A stretch of DNA of 64,000 bases, taken from the NCBI GenBank assembly GCA_016200005.1, contig JACQFP010000061.1, forward strand, positions 31,248 through 95,247, read 5' to 3'. Within the stretch, counting starts at the first letter, position 1; every line of letters begins with the position of its first letter. The position numbers and the translations under genes are program-made. The notes below the pieces were generated by a model. The model was given only the letters and a program-made list of their open reading frames with translations, searched no databases and had not been told where the DNA came from. The stretch comes from Verrucomicrobiota bacterium (GTDB lineage Bacteria > Verrucomicrobiota > Verrucomicrobiia > Limisphaerales > PALSA-1396). Shown here piece after piece: positions 36,625-45,570 of the stretch.

Positions 36625-38204
36625 TTCTTTTCCTGCGCCTTGGCTTTGCGCGTGTAGATGCCGACAGTCCGGTTCTCGGCCGTGAAATATTCGTTGGCCA
36701 CGCGTTTGATGTCGGCGGCGGTGACGGCCTGGATTTTTGCGCCGGCCTCGTTGATTTCGCGCCAGTCTCCGTGCCCGTCGGTTTGAATGAGCTGCATCAG
36801 GATGGGGAAATTGGAGGAGAGACGGCGGTATTCGCCCGCAGCAAAATTATTTTTCACCTTTTGCAATTCATCCGCCGGAACTTCCTCGCGCTTGAGTTTA
36901 TCCAATTCGGCGTAAATCCCTTGCTCGACTTCCTGCGGCGTGTGGCCGTCCTTGGCCTCGCCGCCGGCGTTGAAGAGGCCGGCCCATTTGCGGGATTCCT
37001 GATAGGCGTAGGTGTCCGTCGCCACCTGCGAACCGAGAACCAATCCCTTGTAAAGCCGGCCCGTGCGCGTGGAGAGAATCTGCCCCACAACCTGGAGCGC
37101 GTAGGAATCGCGATGGCCGAACGGCACCGTGTGCCAGTTGATGTCTGCCTGCGGATTGGTTTCGGCCTCGGCATTCATCCGCTTCTCGGCCACTTGTTTG
37201 ACTTCGAGGGTGACGACATCCGGCGCTTCAATCTTGCCGCGCGGAATGCGGCCAAAATATTTCTCGGCCAGCAGTTCGGTTTTGGCAGGGTCAAAATCGC
37301 CGACCAGAATGACCGCGACATTCTGGGGCGCGTAATAAATGCCGTAAAAGTTGTCGGCCTGCGCTTTGGAAATCGCCGGAATGTCCGACGGCCAGCCGAC
37401 CACCGGCCAGTGGTAGGGACTGGATTCCCAGAACATCGATTCAAATTCCTCCGCGAATTTTCCCAGCGGTGTGGATTCCGTTCTCATGCGGCGCTCCTCA
37501 AAAACTACATCGCGCTCGGCGTAGAACTCCCGGAACACGGGATGGAACAATCGCTCGGACTCCATCCACATCCAGAGTTCGAGCTTGTTGGCCGGCACAG
37601 TGATGAAATAGCCGGTCATGTCTTGCGAGGTGAACGCGTTCATGTGGTCGCCGCCGTTGCGCGTGTAGATTTTGTCGAACTCATTCTTCACCATGATTTC
37701 GCGCTGCTGGGCGATCAGCGCGTTGAACTGTTTTTCCAGTTCCTGCCAGCGTGGCGTCTTGTTCTCCGGCTTGAGCAGGTCGTCGATTTTCCCCTGCCGA
37801 TACTCCGCACGCATCTTCGCCTCTTCGGCGCGCATCAAATCACGAATCCGCTCCTGTTCGGCGATGATCTCCAGGTCTTTCTGATAATTCTTCGTGCCGA
37901 TGGTCGGTGTGCCTTTGAACATCATGTGCTCGAAGAGGTGGGCGATGCCGGTGATGCCAGGCCGCTCGCTGGAACTGCCGACGTGCGCCACCCAGCCGCC
38001 GGCAACGGACGGCTCATCGTGCCGCTCGACCATCAGAATGCGCATCCCATTGGAGAGCGTTTTTTCCACAACCGGAACTTTCTGGCCCATTGCGGTGACG
38101 ACCGATAAACCGAGGAGCAACCCCGGCGCGGCGAGGCGTGCCAGTTCGCGGCGAAATCTCGACTGAGAAGTCCTCCCGACAAAGCGAACAGCGGATTGTT
38201 TCAT
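36621..38204 (-). CDS. Zinc peptidase, M16 (insulinase) family
   Basis: This protein of about 527 residues is the catalytic partner. The inverted zinc motif is intact: [16 protein letters not shown] (H-x-x-E-H), with the downstream Glu in the [14 protein letters not shown] region. An N-terminal Sec-type segment ([18 protein letters not shown]) indicates export. I start at [10 protein letters not shown] (38204); an upstream ATG at 38243 is possible. M16 pairs degrade small peptides or process precursor proteins; some lie in cofactor-peptide clusters, but no such genes are near here. Confidence 0.92.
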   Translation of the reverse strand: MKQSAVRFVGRTSQSRFRRELARLAAPGLLLGLSVVTAMGQKVPVVEKTLSNGMRILMVERHDEPSVAGGWVAHVGSSSERPGITGIAHLFEHMMFKGTPTIGTKNYQKDLEIIAEQERIRDLMRAEEAKMRAEYRQGKIDDLLKPENKTPRWQELEKQFNALIAQQREIMVKNEFDKIYTRNGGDHMNAFTSQDMTGYFITVPANKLELWMWMESERLFHPVFREFYAERDVVFEERRMRTESTPLGKFAEEFESMFWESSPYHWPVVGWPSDIPAISKAQADNFYGIYYAPQNVAVILVGDFDPAKTELLAEKYFGRIPRGKIEAPDVVTLEVKQVAEKRMNAEAETNPQADINWHTVPFGHRDSYALQVVGQILSTRTGRLYKGLVLGSQVATDTYAYQESRKWAGLFNAGGEAKDGHTPQEVEQGIYAELDKLKREEVPADELQKVKNNFAAGEYRRLSSNFPILMQLIQTDGHGDWREINEAGAKIQAVTAADIKRVANEYFTAENRTVGIYTRKAKAQEKK

Positions 38205-38243
38205 CACGCGCCATAGGACACCATCAGAAGCAGCGTCCGTCAA

Positions 38244-38466
38244 TGGTCAATCGGCGGCTAGACTGAGTTCTTCAGCCCCGCCCTTTACAGCGGGATGAAT
38301 TTAGCTTGGCGGACGGCCCGGTCTCGCCTAATGTCGTTCAGTGAAGCTACCGGCGTGATAAGTTGCAACCCGACGCCCGCTCCCGGTCATTCGTCCGCAC
38401 TGCCGAAGTTGAAAAGTGAAAGTTCATCCTGAGTTGGTTGCGATCTGAAAAACAAGTGGTCTAGGT
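38244..38466. promoter_or_regulatory. Divergent promoter region between M16 and histidine kinase genes
   Basis: This 223-base gap separates genes pointing away from each other, so promoters for both should lie here. I see no operator palindrome that I can assign with confidence. Confidence 0.35.
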
Positions 38467-41058
38467 ATGGGACTTCGAACTCGGTTGATATTGCTCGTCT
38501 TGTTGCCAGTGCTACCTGCTTTGGTCCTGGCCTTTTATACCAATCGGGAACAACGGCGCTTTGGCGCCTATCGCGTCGAGCGCGACGCGATGCGGGTGGT
38601 GCAATCGGTCGCGTCGGGGGAACTGAGCCTGATTCAAGCCACCCGCCAACACCTGGCGGCGCTGGCCCGATTACCCCAGGCGCGCGGCACCAACCTCAGT
38701 TCGTTCGATCCCTTTTTCGCCTATTTCAAATCCGTCTATACCGATTACGACGACTTCGGTCTGATCGAAACGAATGGCGTTCTGGTCGGAAGTTCCTTCG
38801 GTCATCAGGGTCAGACCAATCTCGCCGACCGGGCGCATTTCCAGCGCGTCATGGAGACGCGCGACTTCGTCATCGGAAATTATCAGGCCGGGGACGATAT
38901 TCGGAAACCGAGTCTTTTGTTTGGGCATCCGGTCTTTGATGAGAAAGGGCACGTCGTGCGGGTGCTTTTTGCGGCGCTGAAACTTTCTGTGTTAAACAAT
39001 GCGCCCGCCAAGGCACAACTGCCCGCCGGCGGCGTCATCGCGATTCTTGACCGGAGCGGTCACATCCTGGCGCGTAATCCGGAGCCGGAGAAATGGATTG
39101 GCAAATCATTTCCTGAATCCAACATCATGGCGATGTTGACCACCAAGTTGGAGGGAACGGTGGAAATCATGGGTCGGGACAAGGTGTCCAAGTTGCACGC
39201 CTTCACGTCCCTCCGGGACGGGCAAAATGCCAATCTATTTGTCAGCGTGGGAATTCCCACCACGGTCGCGTACGCGGAGATCAACCAGATTCTGATCCGC
39301 AACCTGATCATTCTGGGGTTGCTGGCGGTGTTCGTGTTGAGCAGCGCCTGGGGCTACGCCAACTCATACATACTGCATCCTGTCAGAGCGCTGGCCAACA
39401 CCGCCCGGAAAGTGGCCGCCGGCGACTTGAACGCCCGCACCGGTGTCATTCGTGGATCCGGCGAGTTGAACCAGTTGGCCCAGACCTTTGATGAAATGAC
39501 CGGGAGTTTGCAGCAACAACGGATCACGACCGAGAGTTCGGCCAAGGCACTGCTCGAAAGCGAGCAGCGCGTGCGCCTGGTTCTCGACACCGCGATGGAC
39601 GCCGTGATTACAATTGATGACCAGGGCATGGTCACGAGTTGGAATCAGGAGGCGGAGAAGATCTTTGGTTGGGACCGTCAGGAAATCATCGGGCAACGAC
39701 TGGCCACCACCATCATTCCGCCGCGGTACCGCGAAGCGCATGAGCGCGGTCTCAAACATTACCTGCTGACACAGGAAGGTCCCGTGTTGAACACGCGGAT
39801 TGAAATCACGGCCCTGCGGCGGAACGGACGCGAATTCCCTGTGGAACTAGCCATCACCCCCATCCGGCTGGGAGACAAGGTCATGTTCAGCGCATTTTTG
39901 CGGGACATCACCGATCGCAAACGGGTGGAGGAGACGCGCGCGCAACTGGCCGCCATCATTGAATCCTCAGACGACGCGATCCTTAGCGAAAGCCTTGATG
40001 GCATCATCACCAGTTGGAACAGGGGAGCGGAAAAAACGTTTGGCTACCCGGCACAGGCGGTGCTCGGCCAGTCGGCGCAGAGGCTTCTGCCACCCGGACG
40101 CGTGAACGAAGAAGCAAGAATTTTGGCCCGCATTGCCCAGGGAGAAAGCATCGAACATTTTGAAACCGAACGGGTGAGGCAAGATGGGAAACAAATCCAT
40201 GTCTCGGTGTCGATTTCTCCGATCAAGAACGACCGCGGCCAGATCGTTGGCGTTTCCAAGATTGCGCGTGACATCACCGAGCGCAAACAGGCCGAAGACG
40301 AAATCCGCAGATTGAACGCGACCCTGGAGCAGCGGGTGGCGGAGCGCACCGCGCTGCTCGAAGCGGCCAACAAGGAGCTGGAGGCGTTTTCTTATTCCGT
40401 GTCACACGATTTGCGCGCGCCGCTGCGGCACGTCATCGCTTTTGGGGAGTTGCTGCGGCGGGATGCCGCCTCCACATTGAGTGAAGCGGGCCGGCAACAT
40501 CTCCAGTTCGTCTCTGATGCGGCCAAGCAAATGGGCAGGTTGATCGACGATTTGCTGGTCTTTTCCCGGATGGGACGCGCCGAGTTGGAGCGGACCACTG
40601 TCAAAATGGATGAATTGGTCGCCGAAGTGGTGACCGAAATGTCCCACGATACGCAGGGCAGGAACATCCAGTGGGAGATCGCCAAGCTGCCCGAAGTGTG
40701 CGTTGACCGCGCGATGCTCAAACAGGTCTGGGTCAACCTGCTGGCCAATGCGGTGAAATACACGCGTCCGCGCAAACGCGCCGAAATCCAGATTCAATGC
40801 CGCCGCAACAGCCAGCAGGAGCTGGAATTCTCGGTGCACGATAATGGCGTGGGTTTCGACATGAAGTTTGTCGGCAGGCTGTTCGGCGTATTCCAACGTT
40901 TGCACACCCAGGACGAGTTTGAGGGGACGGGCATCGGCCTGGCCAACGTGCAGCGCATCATCCGCCGTCATGGTGGAAGAACCTGGGCGGAAGGCGAGGT
41001 TGACAAGCGGGCGAGCTTCTATTTTACTCTGCCCGGCGCTAAAAAGGATAGCGTATGA
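38467..41058 (+). CDS. Membrane sensor histidine kinase with Cache, HAMP and two PAS domains
   Basis: This 863-residue sensor has, in order: a membrane segment (LILLVLLPVLPALVLAFY); a periplasmic dCache-like sensor with GNYQAGDDIRKPSLLFGHPV; a second membrane segment (NLIILGLLAVFVLSSAWGY); HAMP (HPVRALANTARKVAAGDLNA); PAS 1 (about 370-490) and PAS 2 (about 495-615) with the PAC endings FSAFLRDITDRKR and VSKIARDITERKQ; and the kinase core. The phospho-acceptor His is in SYSVSHDLRAPLRHVIAFGE near residue 646, and the ATP-binding DNGVGFD and GTGIGLANVQRIIRRHGG are complete. This core resembles the phytochrome-kinase group, which typically pairs with Rcp1-like regulators. The stop overlaps the next gene by four bases. 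Confidence 0.93.
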   Translation: MGLRTRLILLVLLPVLPALVLAFYTNREQRRFGAYRVERDAMRVVQSVASGELSLIQATRQHLAALARLPQARGTNLSSFDPFFAYFKSVYTDYDDFGLIETNGVLVGSSFGHQGQTNLADRAHFQRVMETRDFVIGNYQAGDDIRKPSLLFGHPVFDEKGHVVRVLFAALKLSVLNNAPAKAQLPAGGVIAILDRSGHILARNPEPEKWIGKSFPESNIMAMLTTKLEGTVEIMGRDKVSKLHAFTSLRDGQNANLFVSVGIPTTVAYAEINQILIRNLIILGLLAVFVLSSAWGYANSYILHPVRALANTARKVAAGDLNARTGVIRGSGELNQLAQTFDEMTGSLQQQRITTESSAKALLESEQRVRLVLDTAMDAVITIDDQGMVTSWNQEAEKIFGWDRQEIIGQRLATTIIPPRYREAHERGLKHYLLTQEGPVLNTRIEITALRRNGREFPVELAITPIRLGDKVMFSAFLRDITDRKRVEETRAQLAAIIESSDDAILSESLDGIITSWNRGAEKTFGYPAQAVLGQSAQRLLPPGRVNEEARILARIAQGESIEHFETERVRQDGKQIHVSVSISPIKNDRGQIVGVSKIARDITERKQAEDEIRRLNATLEQRVAERTALLEAANKELEAFSYSVSHDLRAPLRHVIAFGELLRRDAASTLSEAGRQHLQFVSDAAKQMGRLIDDLLVFSRMGRAELERTTVKMDELVAEVVTEMSHDTQGRNIQWEIAKLPEVCVDRAMLKQVWVNLLANAVKYTRPRKRAEIQIQCRRNSQQELEFSVHDNGVGFDMKFVGRLFGVFQRLHTQDEFEGTGIGLANVQRIIRRHGGRTWAEGEVDKRASFYFTLPGAKKDSV

Positions 41059-41513
41059 ATCAACTGAGACCCATTCTGCTGGTGGAGGACGATCTTAACG
41101 ACATCGAACTCACGCTGGCGGCCTTGAAACAGCATAACCTGGCCAATGAAGTTGTCGTGACGCGGCACGGCGGGGAAGCGTTGGATTACCTCTACCGGCG
41201 CGCCAGCTTCAAGGACCGTTCCGCCGACCAGCCCATCGTGGTGTTCTTGGATCTGAAAATGCCGAAGGTCAACGGCTTGGAGGTGCTGGGCCAGATGAAA
41301 AGCGACCCGTTGCTCAAAGTCATCCCCGTCGTGATGCTGACGTCCTCACGGGAGGAAGCGGATCTGGTCAAAAGCTATCGGCTGGGCGTCAACGCCTTTG
41401 TCGTCAAACCCGTCGGTTTCCAGCAGTTCAGCGATGCCATCAAACAGTTGGGCATGTTTTGGGCTGTGCTCAACGAGCCGCCGCCGTCCGGTGCCTCCGC
41501 CAACAACAGTTAG
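41055..41513 (+). CDS. Receiver-only response regulator (Rcp1-like)
   Basis: This 152-residue protein is a single receiver domain. The acidic pair is in LLVEDDLNDIE, the phospho-acceptor Asp in PIVVFLDLKMPKVNGLEVLG, the Thr/Ser in VVMLTSSREEADL, and the Lys in AFVVKPVGFQQF. No output domain follows. Receivers of this type are partners of phytochrome-like kinases, and the four-base overlap with the kinase gene supports direct pairing. Confidence 0.93.
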   Translation: MNQLRPILLVEDDLNDIELTLAALKQHNLANEVVVTRHGGEALDYLYRRASFKDRSADQPIVVFLDLKMPKVNGLEVLGQMKSDPLLKVIPVVMLTSSREEADLVKSYRLGVNAFVVKPVGFQQFSDAIKQLGMFWAVLNEPPPSGASANNS

Positions 41514-41523
41514 ATCAATCAGT

Positions 41524-41949
41524 ATGGCGCACGAACCTACTTCCCAACGCGAAGCATCGCCCGGCCGGCGACGCTTGCGGATTCTTCACCTTGAAGATGA
41601 TGCGGAAGACGCCGAGTTGGTTGAAGCCCAACTTCAGCGACATGGTATCGCTTGCCGCGTTACACGCGTGGCCACGCGCGCCGCTTTCCAGGCCGCGTTG
41701 GACCAGGCGGCGGTGGATTTGATTCTGTCCGACTCCAACCTGCCGTCCTTCGATGGCGCTTCCGCCTTGAAAATGGCCGCCGCAAAGTGTCCCGGCACGC
41801 CTTTCATATTCGTCTCCGGTGATACATCGGATGCCGCCGCCCGAGAGGCGCTGGCCTGGGGTGCGGATGATTATGTGCCGAAGGGCGATCTTTCCCGGCT
41901 GATTGCAATCGTGCAACGGGCGTTCGGTGAACCCGATTCGGAAAAGTAG
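41524..41949 (+). CDS. Second receiver-only response regulator
   Basis: This is a 141-residue receiver domain: acidic residues in RILHLEDDAEDAELVEAQL, phospho-acceptor Asp in VDLILSDSNLPSFDG, Ser/Thr in PFIFVSGDTSDAAA, Lys in DDYVPKGDLSRLI. I start at MAHEPTSQ, ten bases after the upstream stop; the open frame before it is readthrough. Two stand-alone receivers with one kinase suggest a branched signal or a phosphate sink. Confidence 0.9.
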   Translation: MAHEPTSQREASPGRRRLRILHLEDDAEDAELVEAQLQRHGIACRVTRVATRAAFQAALDQAAVDLILSDSNLPSFDGASALKMAAAKCPGTPFIFVSGDTSDAAAREALAWGADDYVPKGDLSRLIAIVQRAFGEPDSEK

Positions 41950-42039
41950 TCAAGGCGTCGATCCATTTGTGCTCATTTGATGCTCGCGCCCGCCAGTCGC
42001 GTTGTTATGCTGCAGAAAATCTCAACCCATTCAACCACT

Positions 42040-42810
42040 ATGCGCTTGCCCAATCATTCATTCGTTCCGCTGGCCGTTTGCGTTGGCGGATTGCTGGCGG
42101 GTCTGACCCTCAACGCCCAGACACCATTGACGGGCGGTTCGTCCGCCGGTATGAACGCCGCGCTGACCAAATTCTTCGGCAGCAACACCAACTTCACCGC
42201 CAGATCCGACGTGCGCATTCTGGATGACGAGAAAAAGGAAACCATGAGCTTGACGATGAACGTCGCCATGCTCGATGGCAAAATGCGCTCCGATGTGGAC
42301 ATGACCAAATTGAAAAGTGCGGAGCTGCCGCCGGAGGCCATCGCCAACCTGAAGCAAATGGGCATGGACCACGTTGTCAGCATCATGCGGCCCGACAAAA
42401 AAGCGATGTATCTCATTTATCCCGGCCTCCAAGCCTACGTCAACCTGCCCCTGCCCAAAGCGGAAGCGGAAGCGCTGGACAAGGAACCCAAAATGGAAAA
42501 GACCGAACTGGGCAAGGAAACCATCGACGGCCATCCCTGCACAAAATCCAAAGTAGTCGTGACGGATGACAAGGGCGAAAAACATGAAGCCACGGTCTGG
42601 AATGCCGCGGACTTGAAGGATTTCCCGGTTCAAATTCAAGTTCAGGAAAAGGATACGTTCATCATGATGCGTTATCAGCAGCTTCAATTCATCAAACCCG
42701 ACGCCCAACAATTCGACCCGCCCACCGGCTACACTCAATATTCCGACAACCTGAAATTGATGCAGAAAGCGATGGAAAAATCATCGGGCAATCCCGGCGG
42801 CAATAAATAG
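42040..42810 (+). CDS. Secreted protein of unknown function (DUF4412-like)
   Basis: This protein of about 256 residues has a signal peptide (FVPLAVCVGGLLAGLTLNAQ). The body resembles DUF4412-type lipoprotein-localisation-like folds: MSLTMNVAMLDGKMRSDVDM, a MYLIYPGLQAYVNLPL strand region and KTELGKETIDGHPCTKSKVV. A single Cys lies in DGHPCTK. The role is unknown. I start at MRLPNHSF, since the ATGs upstream (41977 and 42007) would place extra polar residues before the signal. It follows the regulators by 90 bases and may be independent. Confidence 0.7.
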   Translation: MRLPNHSFVPLAVCVGGLLAGLTLNAQTPLTGGSSAGMNAALTKFFGSNTNFTARSDVRILDDEKKETMSLTMNVAMLDGKMRSDVDMTKLKSAELPPEAIANLKQMGMDHVVSIMRPDKKAMYLIYPGLQAYVNLPLPKAEAEALDKEPKMEKTELGKETIDGHPCTKSKVVVTDDKGEKHEATVWNAADLKDFPVQIQVQEKDTFIMMRYQQLQFIKPDAQQFDPPTGYTQYSDNLKLMQKAMEKSSGNPGGNK

Positions 42811-42850
42811 AGCGGTCACCAAAATAATCTTCCGAATGGAAATGTGCAAA

Positions 42851-42910
42851 CCCCTCACCCGGCCTTCGGCCACCCTCTCTCCATCGGATGGGGAGCGCGA
42901 GGGGGTGAGG
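42851..42910. repeat. GC-rich palindromic repeat between genes
   Basis: CCTCACCC (42853-42860) pairs with GGGTGAGG (42903-42910), with a second arm pair CTCTCC / GGGGAG around ATCGGAT. It resembles the elements at 15026-15090 and 18971-19007 in composition and layout. Confidence 0.7.
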
Positions 42911-43009
42911 TGCCATCGGGAATTTATCTCTAGGCAAATTGCATGGTTCACGCCGCATCAAGATGATTTTAGTCTGTTTCCGCCGGTCGTTTGGTGATTT
43001 ACTCAGTTC

Positions 43010-44386
43010 ATGCGGATTCTAAACCTCAACCCGGCCACTGACATCGGCGCCAGCGCGTGGTTCGTCGAAATCGAAGGCCATCGGCTTTTGATGGACGCCG
43101 GCACGCACCCCAAACGCGAAGGCCGCGAGAGTCTGCCGCTCTACAACCTGATCAAGAAGGAAGACCTCGACGCCATTGCGCTCTCGCATTGCCACCACGA
43201 TCACGTCGGCTCGTTGCCGGTCGCCTTGCGTTATTTTCCCAAGGCCCACGTGCTGATGACGGAGTTGAGCTACTTCATCATCGAACGGGTCCTGCACAAC
43301 TCCGTCAACGTCATGACCCGCCAACGCGACGAATTGGGCATCAAGGAATACCCGCTCTACACGCACGATGAGGTGGACGACATCGCCGCGCGCTTTCAAG
43401 GGTTCAAATACAACCGTGAAGTCGATTGGGCGGCCTTTCACAAGACCCGCGCCGGCTTTTCCTCGCCCACGCTGGAATTTTTCGACGCCGGCCACGCGCT
43501 CGGCTCCGCCGGCATCATGGTGCGCGGCCAGAAACAAACGCTCTTCTACACCGGCGACGTTTCGTTCCGCGACCAGACCATCCTGAAAGGCGCGCGTTTC
43601 GAAGACGTGAAAGCCGACGTGCTCATCATGGAAACCACCCGTGGCAATCGCCCGGTGCCGGCGAACTTCACCCGCGAATCCGAAATCGACCGGCTCACCG
43701 CCGCGCTCGACCGCGTGCTCAAAAGAAAAGGTTGCGTCCTCATTCCCACCTTTGCGCTGGGACGCACCCAGGAGATTCTCGCCCTGCTCGCGGTGCTGAC
43801 GCGCGCCGGCAAGTTGAGGCATCAACCTATCTACATCGGCGGGCTGGGCCGCGTGTTCACAGAAATCTACGACCTCGAAGCCCATCGCACGCATCGCAGC
43901 CACAGCAATCTGCAGTTGCACGAGGCGTTGAACCTGATGGTGCTGGAACAAGGCCAGGCGCTGAAAATGAAACTCACCGGCGGCCGGCTCTTTGTCATCA
44001 CCGCCGGCATGATGAGCGAACACACCGCCGCCCACGATCTGGCCACGCGCATGATCGGCGACGAACGACAAGCCATCTTCTTTGTCGGTTATGCCGACCC
44101 CGACACGCCCGGTGGCCGGCTCAAAAGAGCTAGACCGGGAGAGACCTTTATCTTCAGCGGCAGCGCCGGTGAAGTGACCCGACGCTGCGAGGTGCAGGAT
44201 TTCGATCTGACGGCACACGCCAATCGTGACGAATTGCTCGATTTCGTCGGCGAGGTTTCGCCGCACACGGTTCTACTCGGCCACGGCGGAGACGACTCGC
44301 GTCAATGGTTTGAAGCACAAATCCACGCCCGCTATCCCAAAATCAAAGTCGTCCAGCCGGCGCCGGGGAAGAGCGTGGAAGTGTGA
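43010..44386 (+). CDS. Metallo-beta-lactamase/beta-CASP RNase-like protein
   Basis: This 458-residue protein belongs to the CPSF-like group of RNA-processing nucleases. The zinc motif is AIALSHCHHDHVGSLPV near residue 60; further ligands lie in FDAGHALGSAGIMV and FYTGDVSFRDQ. The beta-CASP part has CVLIPTFALGRTQEILALL, and late His in LTAHANRDELLDFV and VLLGHGGDDSRQWFEAQIHA. It probably cleaves or trims RNA in the cytoplasm. The last 81 bases exist as a second, diverged copy at 45418-45498, after the toxin pair. Confidence 0.9.
   Translation: MRILNLNPATDIGASAWFVEIEGHRLLMDAGTHPKREGRESLPLYNLIKKEDLDAIALSHCHHDHVGSLPVALRYFPKAHVLMTELSYFIIERVLHNSVNVMTRQRDELGIKEYPLYTHDEVDDIAARFQGFKYNREVDWAAFHKTRAGFSSPTLEFFDAGHALGSAGIMVRGQKQTLFYTGDVSFRDQTILKGARFEDVKADVLIMETTRGNRPVPANFTRESEIDRLTAALDRVLKRKGCVLIPTFALGRTQEILALLAVLTRAGKLRHQPIYIGGLGRVFTEIYDLEAHRTHRSHSNLQLHEALNLMVLEQGQALKMKLTGGRLFVITAGMMSEHTAAHDLATRMIGDERQAIFFVGYADPDTPGGRLKRARPGETFIFSGSAGEVTRRCEVQDFDLTAHANRDELLDFVGEVSPHTVLLGHGGDDSRQWFEAQIHARYPKIKVVQPAPGKSVEV
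44306..44386 (+). repeat. Direct repeat copy 1: 3' end of the beta-CASP gene
   Basis: The last 81 bases of the nuclease gene, from TGGTTTGAAGCACAAATCC to the TGA, match 45418-45498 at 72 of 81 positions. The two copies flank the PIN toxin pair. Confidence 0.9.
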
Positions 44387-44503
44387 AAAACCGATGTTCC
44401 ATAAACTGCGCGCAAGGATGCCCGCGGAACGGCAGGCTGGAAACCCTCCCCACACGGCCTTGCTACGACGGGCGTTTGCGGATAGTCTCTGAGGCGAGAT
44501 CTT

Positions 44504-44932
44504 ATGACAAAGAAACGACACAACGGCTCGCCTGCGCTGGTGAGTTTGACCGGAGAAATCCGCGCGGCGGATTTGGATCATGCCACTTTTATTCTGCGCC
44601 TCTCTGACGGGACGCGCGTGCGCGGAACATTTTCGCCCGTCCAAGAGGCGGTGATCACCGGGGCGTTGCGCGAGCACGCCAGCCGCCGATTGCATCTACG
44701 CGGGCGCGGCGAGTTTCAGCGCGGCGGCAAGCTCAAGCGAATCGTCTCTGTGAAACATCTGGACGTGAGGCCGGCTCGGGCAAAGCGCCCGACGAAGGAG
44801 TCGAAACCTTTTTGGAAATGGATTGTTGAATTGGGCGAGTCCATTCCAAAGGAAGATTGGGACAAAGTGCCGACCGACCTGGGTAAGAATCTCGATCACT
44901 ATCTTTACGGTGCGCCGAAGGTCAAAGAATGA
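44504..44932 (+). CDS. Candidate antitoxin upstream of a PIN toxin
   Basis: This 142-residue protein has a beta-rich N-terminal part (VSLTGEIRAADLDHATFILR, VRGTFSPVQEAVITGALREH) and a central RRLHLRGRGEFQRGGKLKRI, which looks like a small OB- or SH3-like barrel. A helical C-terminal tail contains FWKWIVELGESIPKEDW. It lacks a recognisable HTH or ribbon-helix-helix. The stop overlaps the PIN gene by four bases, the layout of toxin-antitoxin operons, so an antitoxin role is likely; the C-terminal tail would be the toxin-binding part. Confidence 0.65.
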   Translation: MTKKRHNGSPALVSLTGEIRAADLDHATFILRLSDGTRVRGTFSPVQEAVITGALREHASRRLHLRGRGEFQRGGKLKRIVSVKHLDVRPARAKRPTKESKPFWKWIVELGESIPKEDWDKVPTDLGKNLDHYLYGAPKVKE

Positions 44933-45345
44933 AACGTATCTTCGCGGATGCTGGATATTGGATCGCACTGGTTCATCCGCGTGATCCGCTTCATACGAAA
45001 GCGCAGGAAGAATCGGCTTCCGTCGGCGACGCGCAAGTGGTCACGAGCCAGATGGTGCTCGTGGAAGTCTTGAGCGCTTTCGCAGGACAGGGCGCTCAGG
45101 TTCGTCAGACAGCCGGCAAACTTGCTCAGGAGTTGCACTCCAGTCCTTCCGTCGCCGTTGTCCAACAATCCAGTGCGCAATTCCATCAAGCCCTTGCTTT
45201 GTACCGGCGTCGTGACGATAAGGGCTGGAGTCTGACGGATTGCGCATCATTTCTCATCATGCAGAAGCAGAAGATTACGGATGCTTTGACGGAAGACCGA
45301 CACTTCGAACAAGCGGGGTTCAAAGCGCTCTTACGGGCCAGGTGA
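44929..45345 (+). CDS. PIN-domain ribonuclease toxin (VapC-like)
   Basis: This 138-residue protein has the PIN fold with its acidic active-site residues: Asp in IFADAGYWIALVHPRD, Glu in SQMVLVEVLSAFAGQG, Asp in GWSLTDCASFLIMQKQ, and Asp in ALTEDRHFEQAGFKAL. VapC toxins cut tRNA or rRNA; the target here is unknown. It overlaps the candidate antitoxin by four bases. The pair is bracketed by two copies of the 3' end of the nuclease gene, a sign of insertion. Confidence 0.9.
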   Translation: MKRIFADAGYWIALVHPRDPLHTKAQEESASVGDAQVVTSQMVLVEVLSAFAGQGAQVRQTAGKLAQELHSSPSVAVVQQSSAQFHQALALYRRRDDKGWSLTDCASFLIMQKQKITDALTEDRHFEQAGFKALLRAR

Positions 45346-45417
45346 TGAGCGAGGCAAATAACAAACACCACGCGACGCAGCAATCGGCCAACAGCAAGGA
45401 AGGCAAGGACGCGCAAG

Positions 45418-45498
45418 TGGTTTGGAGCACAGATTCACGCCCGCTATCCCAAAATCAAAGTCGTCCAGCCTGCGCCAGGGAAAAGTGTGGAGGTATGA
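45418..45498 (+). pseudogene. Direct repeat copy 2: diverged 3' end of a beta-CASP gene
   Basis: Bases from TGGTTTGGAGCACAGATTC to the TGA encode a 26-residue C terminus (QIHARYPKIKVVQPAPGKSV) identical to the upstream gene except Glu to Gly at one position. Of nine base differences, eight are silent third-position changes. That pattern means this copy diverged while still part of a working gene. Confidence 0.9.
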
Positions 45499-45570
45499 GG
45501 GCTTGGCTGAACCCCACACGACTTTTTGCGGGTTGGCAGTAACCCGAGTTGATCCACTAACGCAGATTTG

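Noticed and set aside
36612..38108. 498-residue open frame on the plus strand opposite the M16 genes
   Set aside because: It is antisense to a gene with an intact HxxEH zinc motif and has no recognisable domain; GC-rich coding DNA leaves long antisense frames open.
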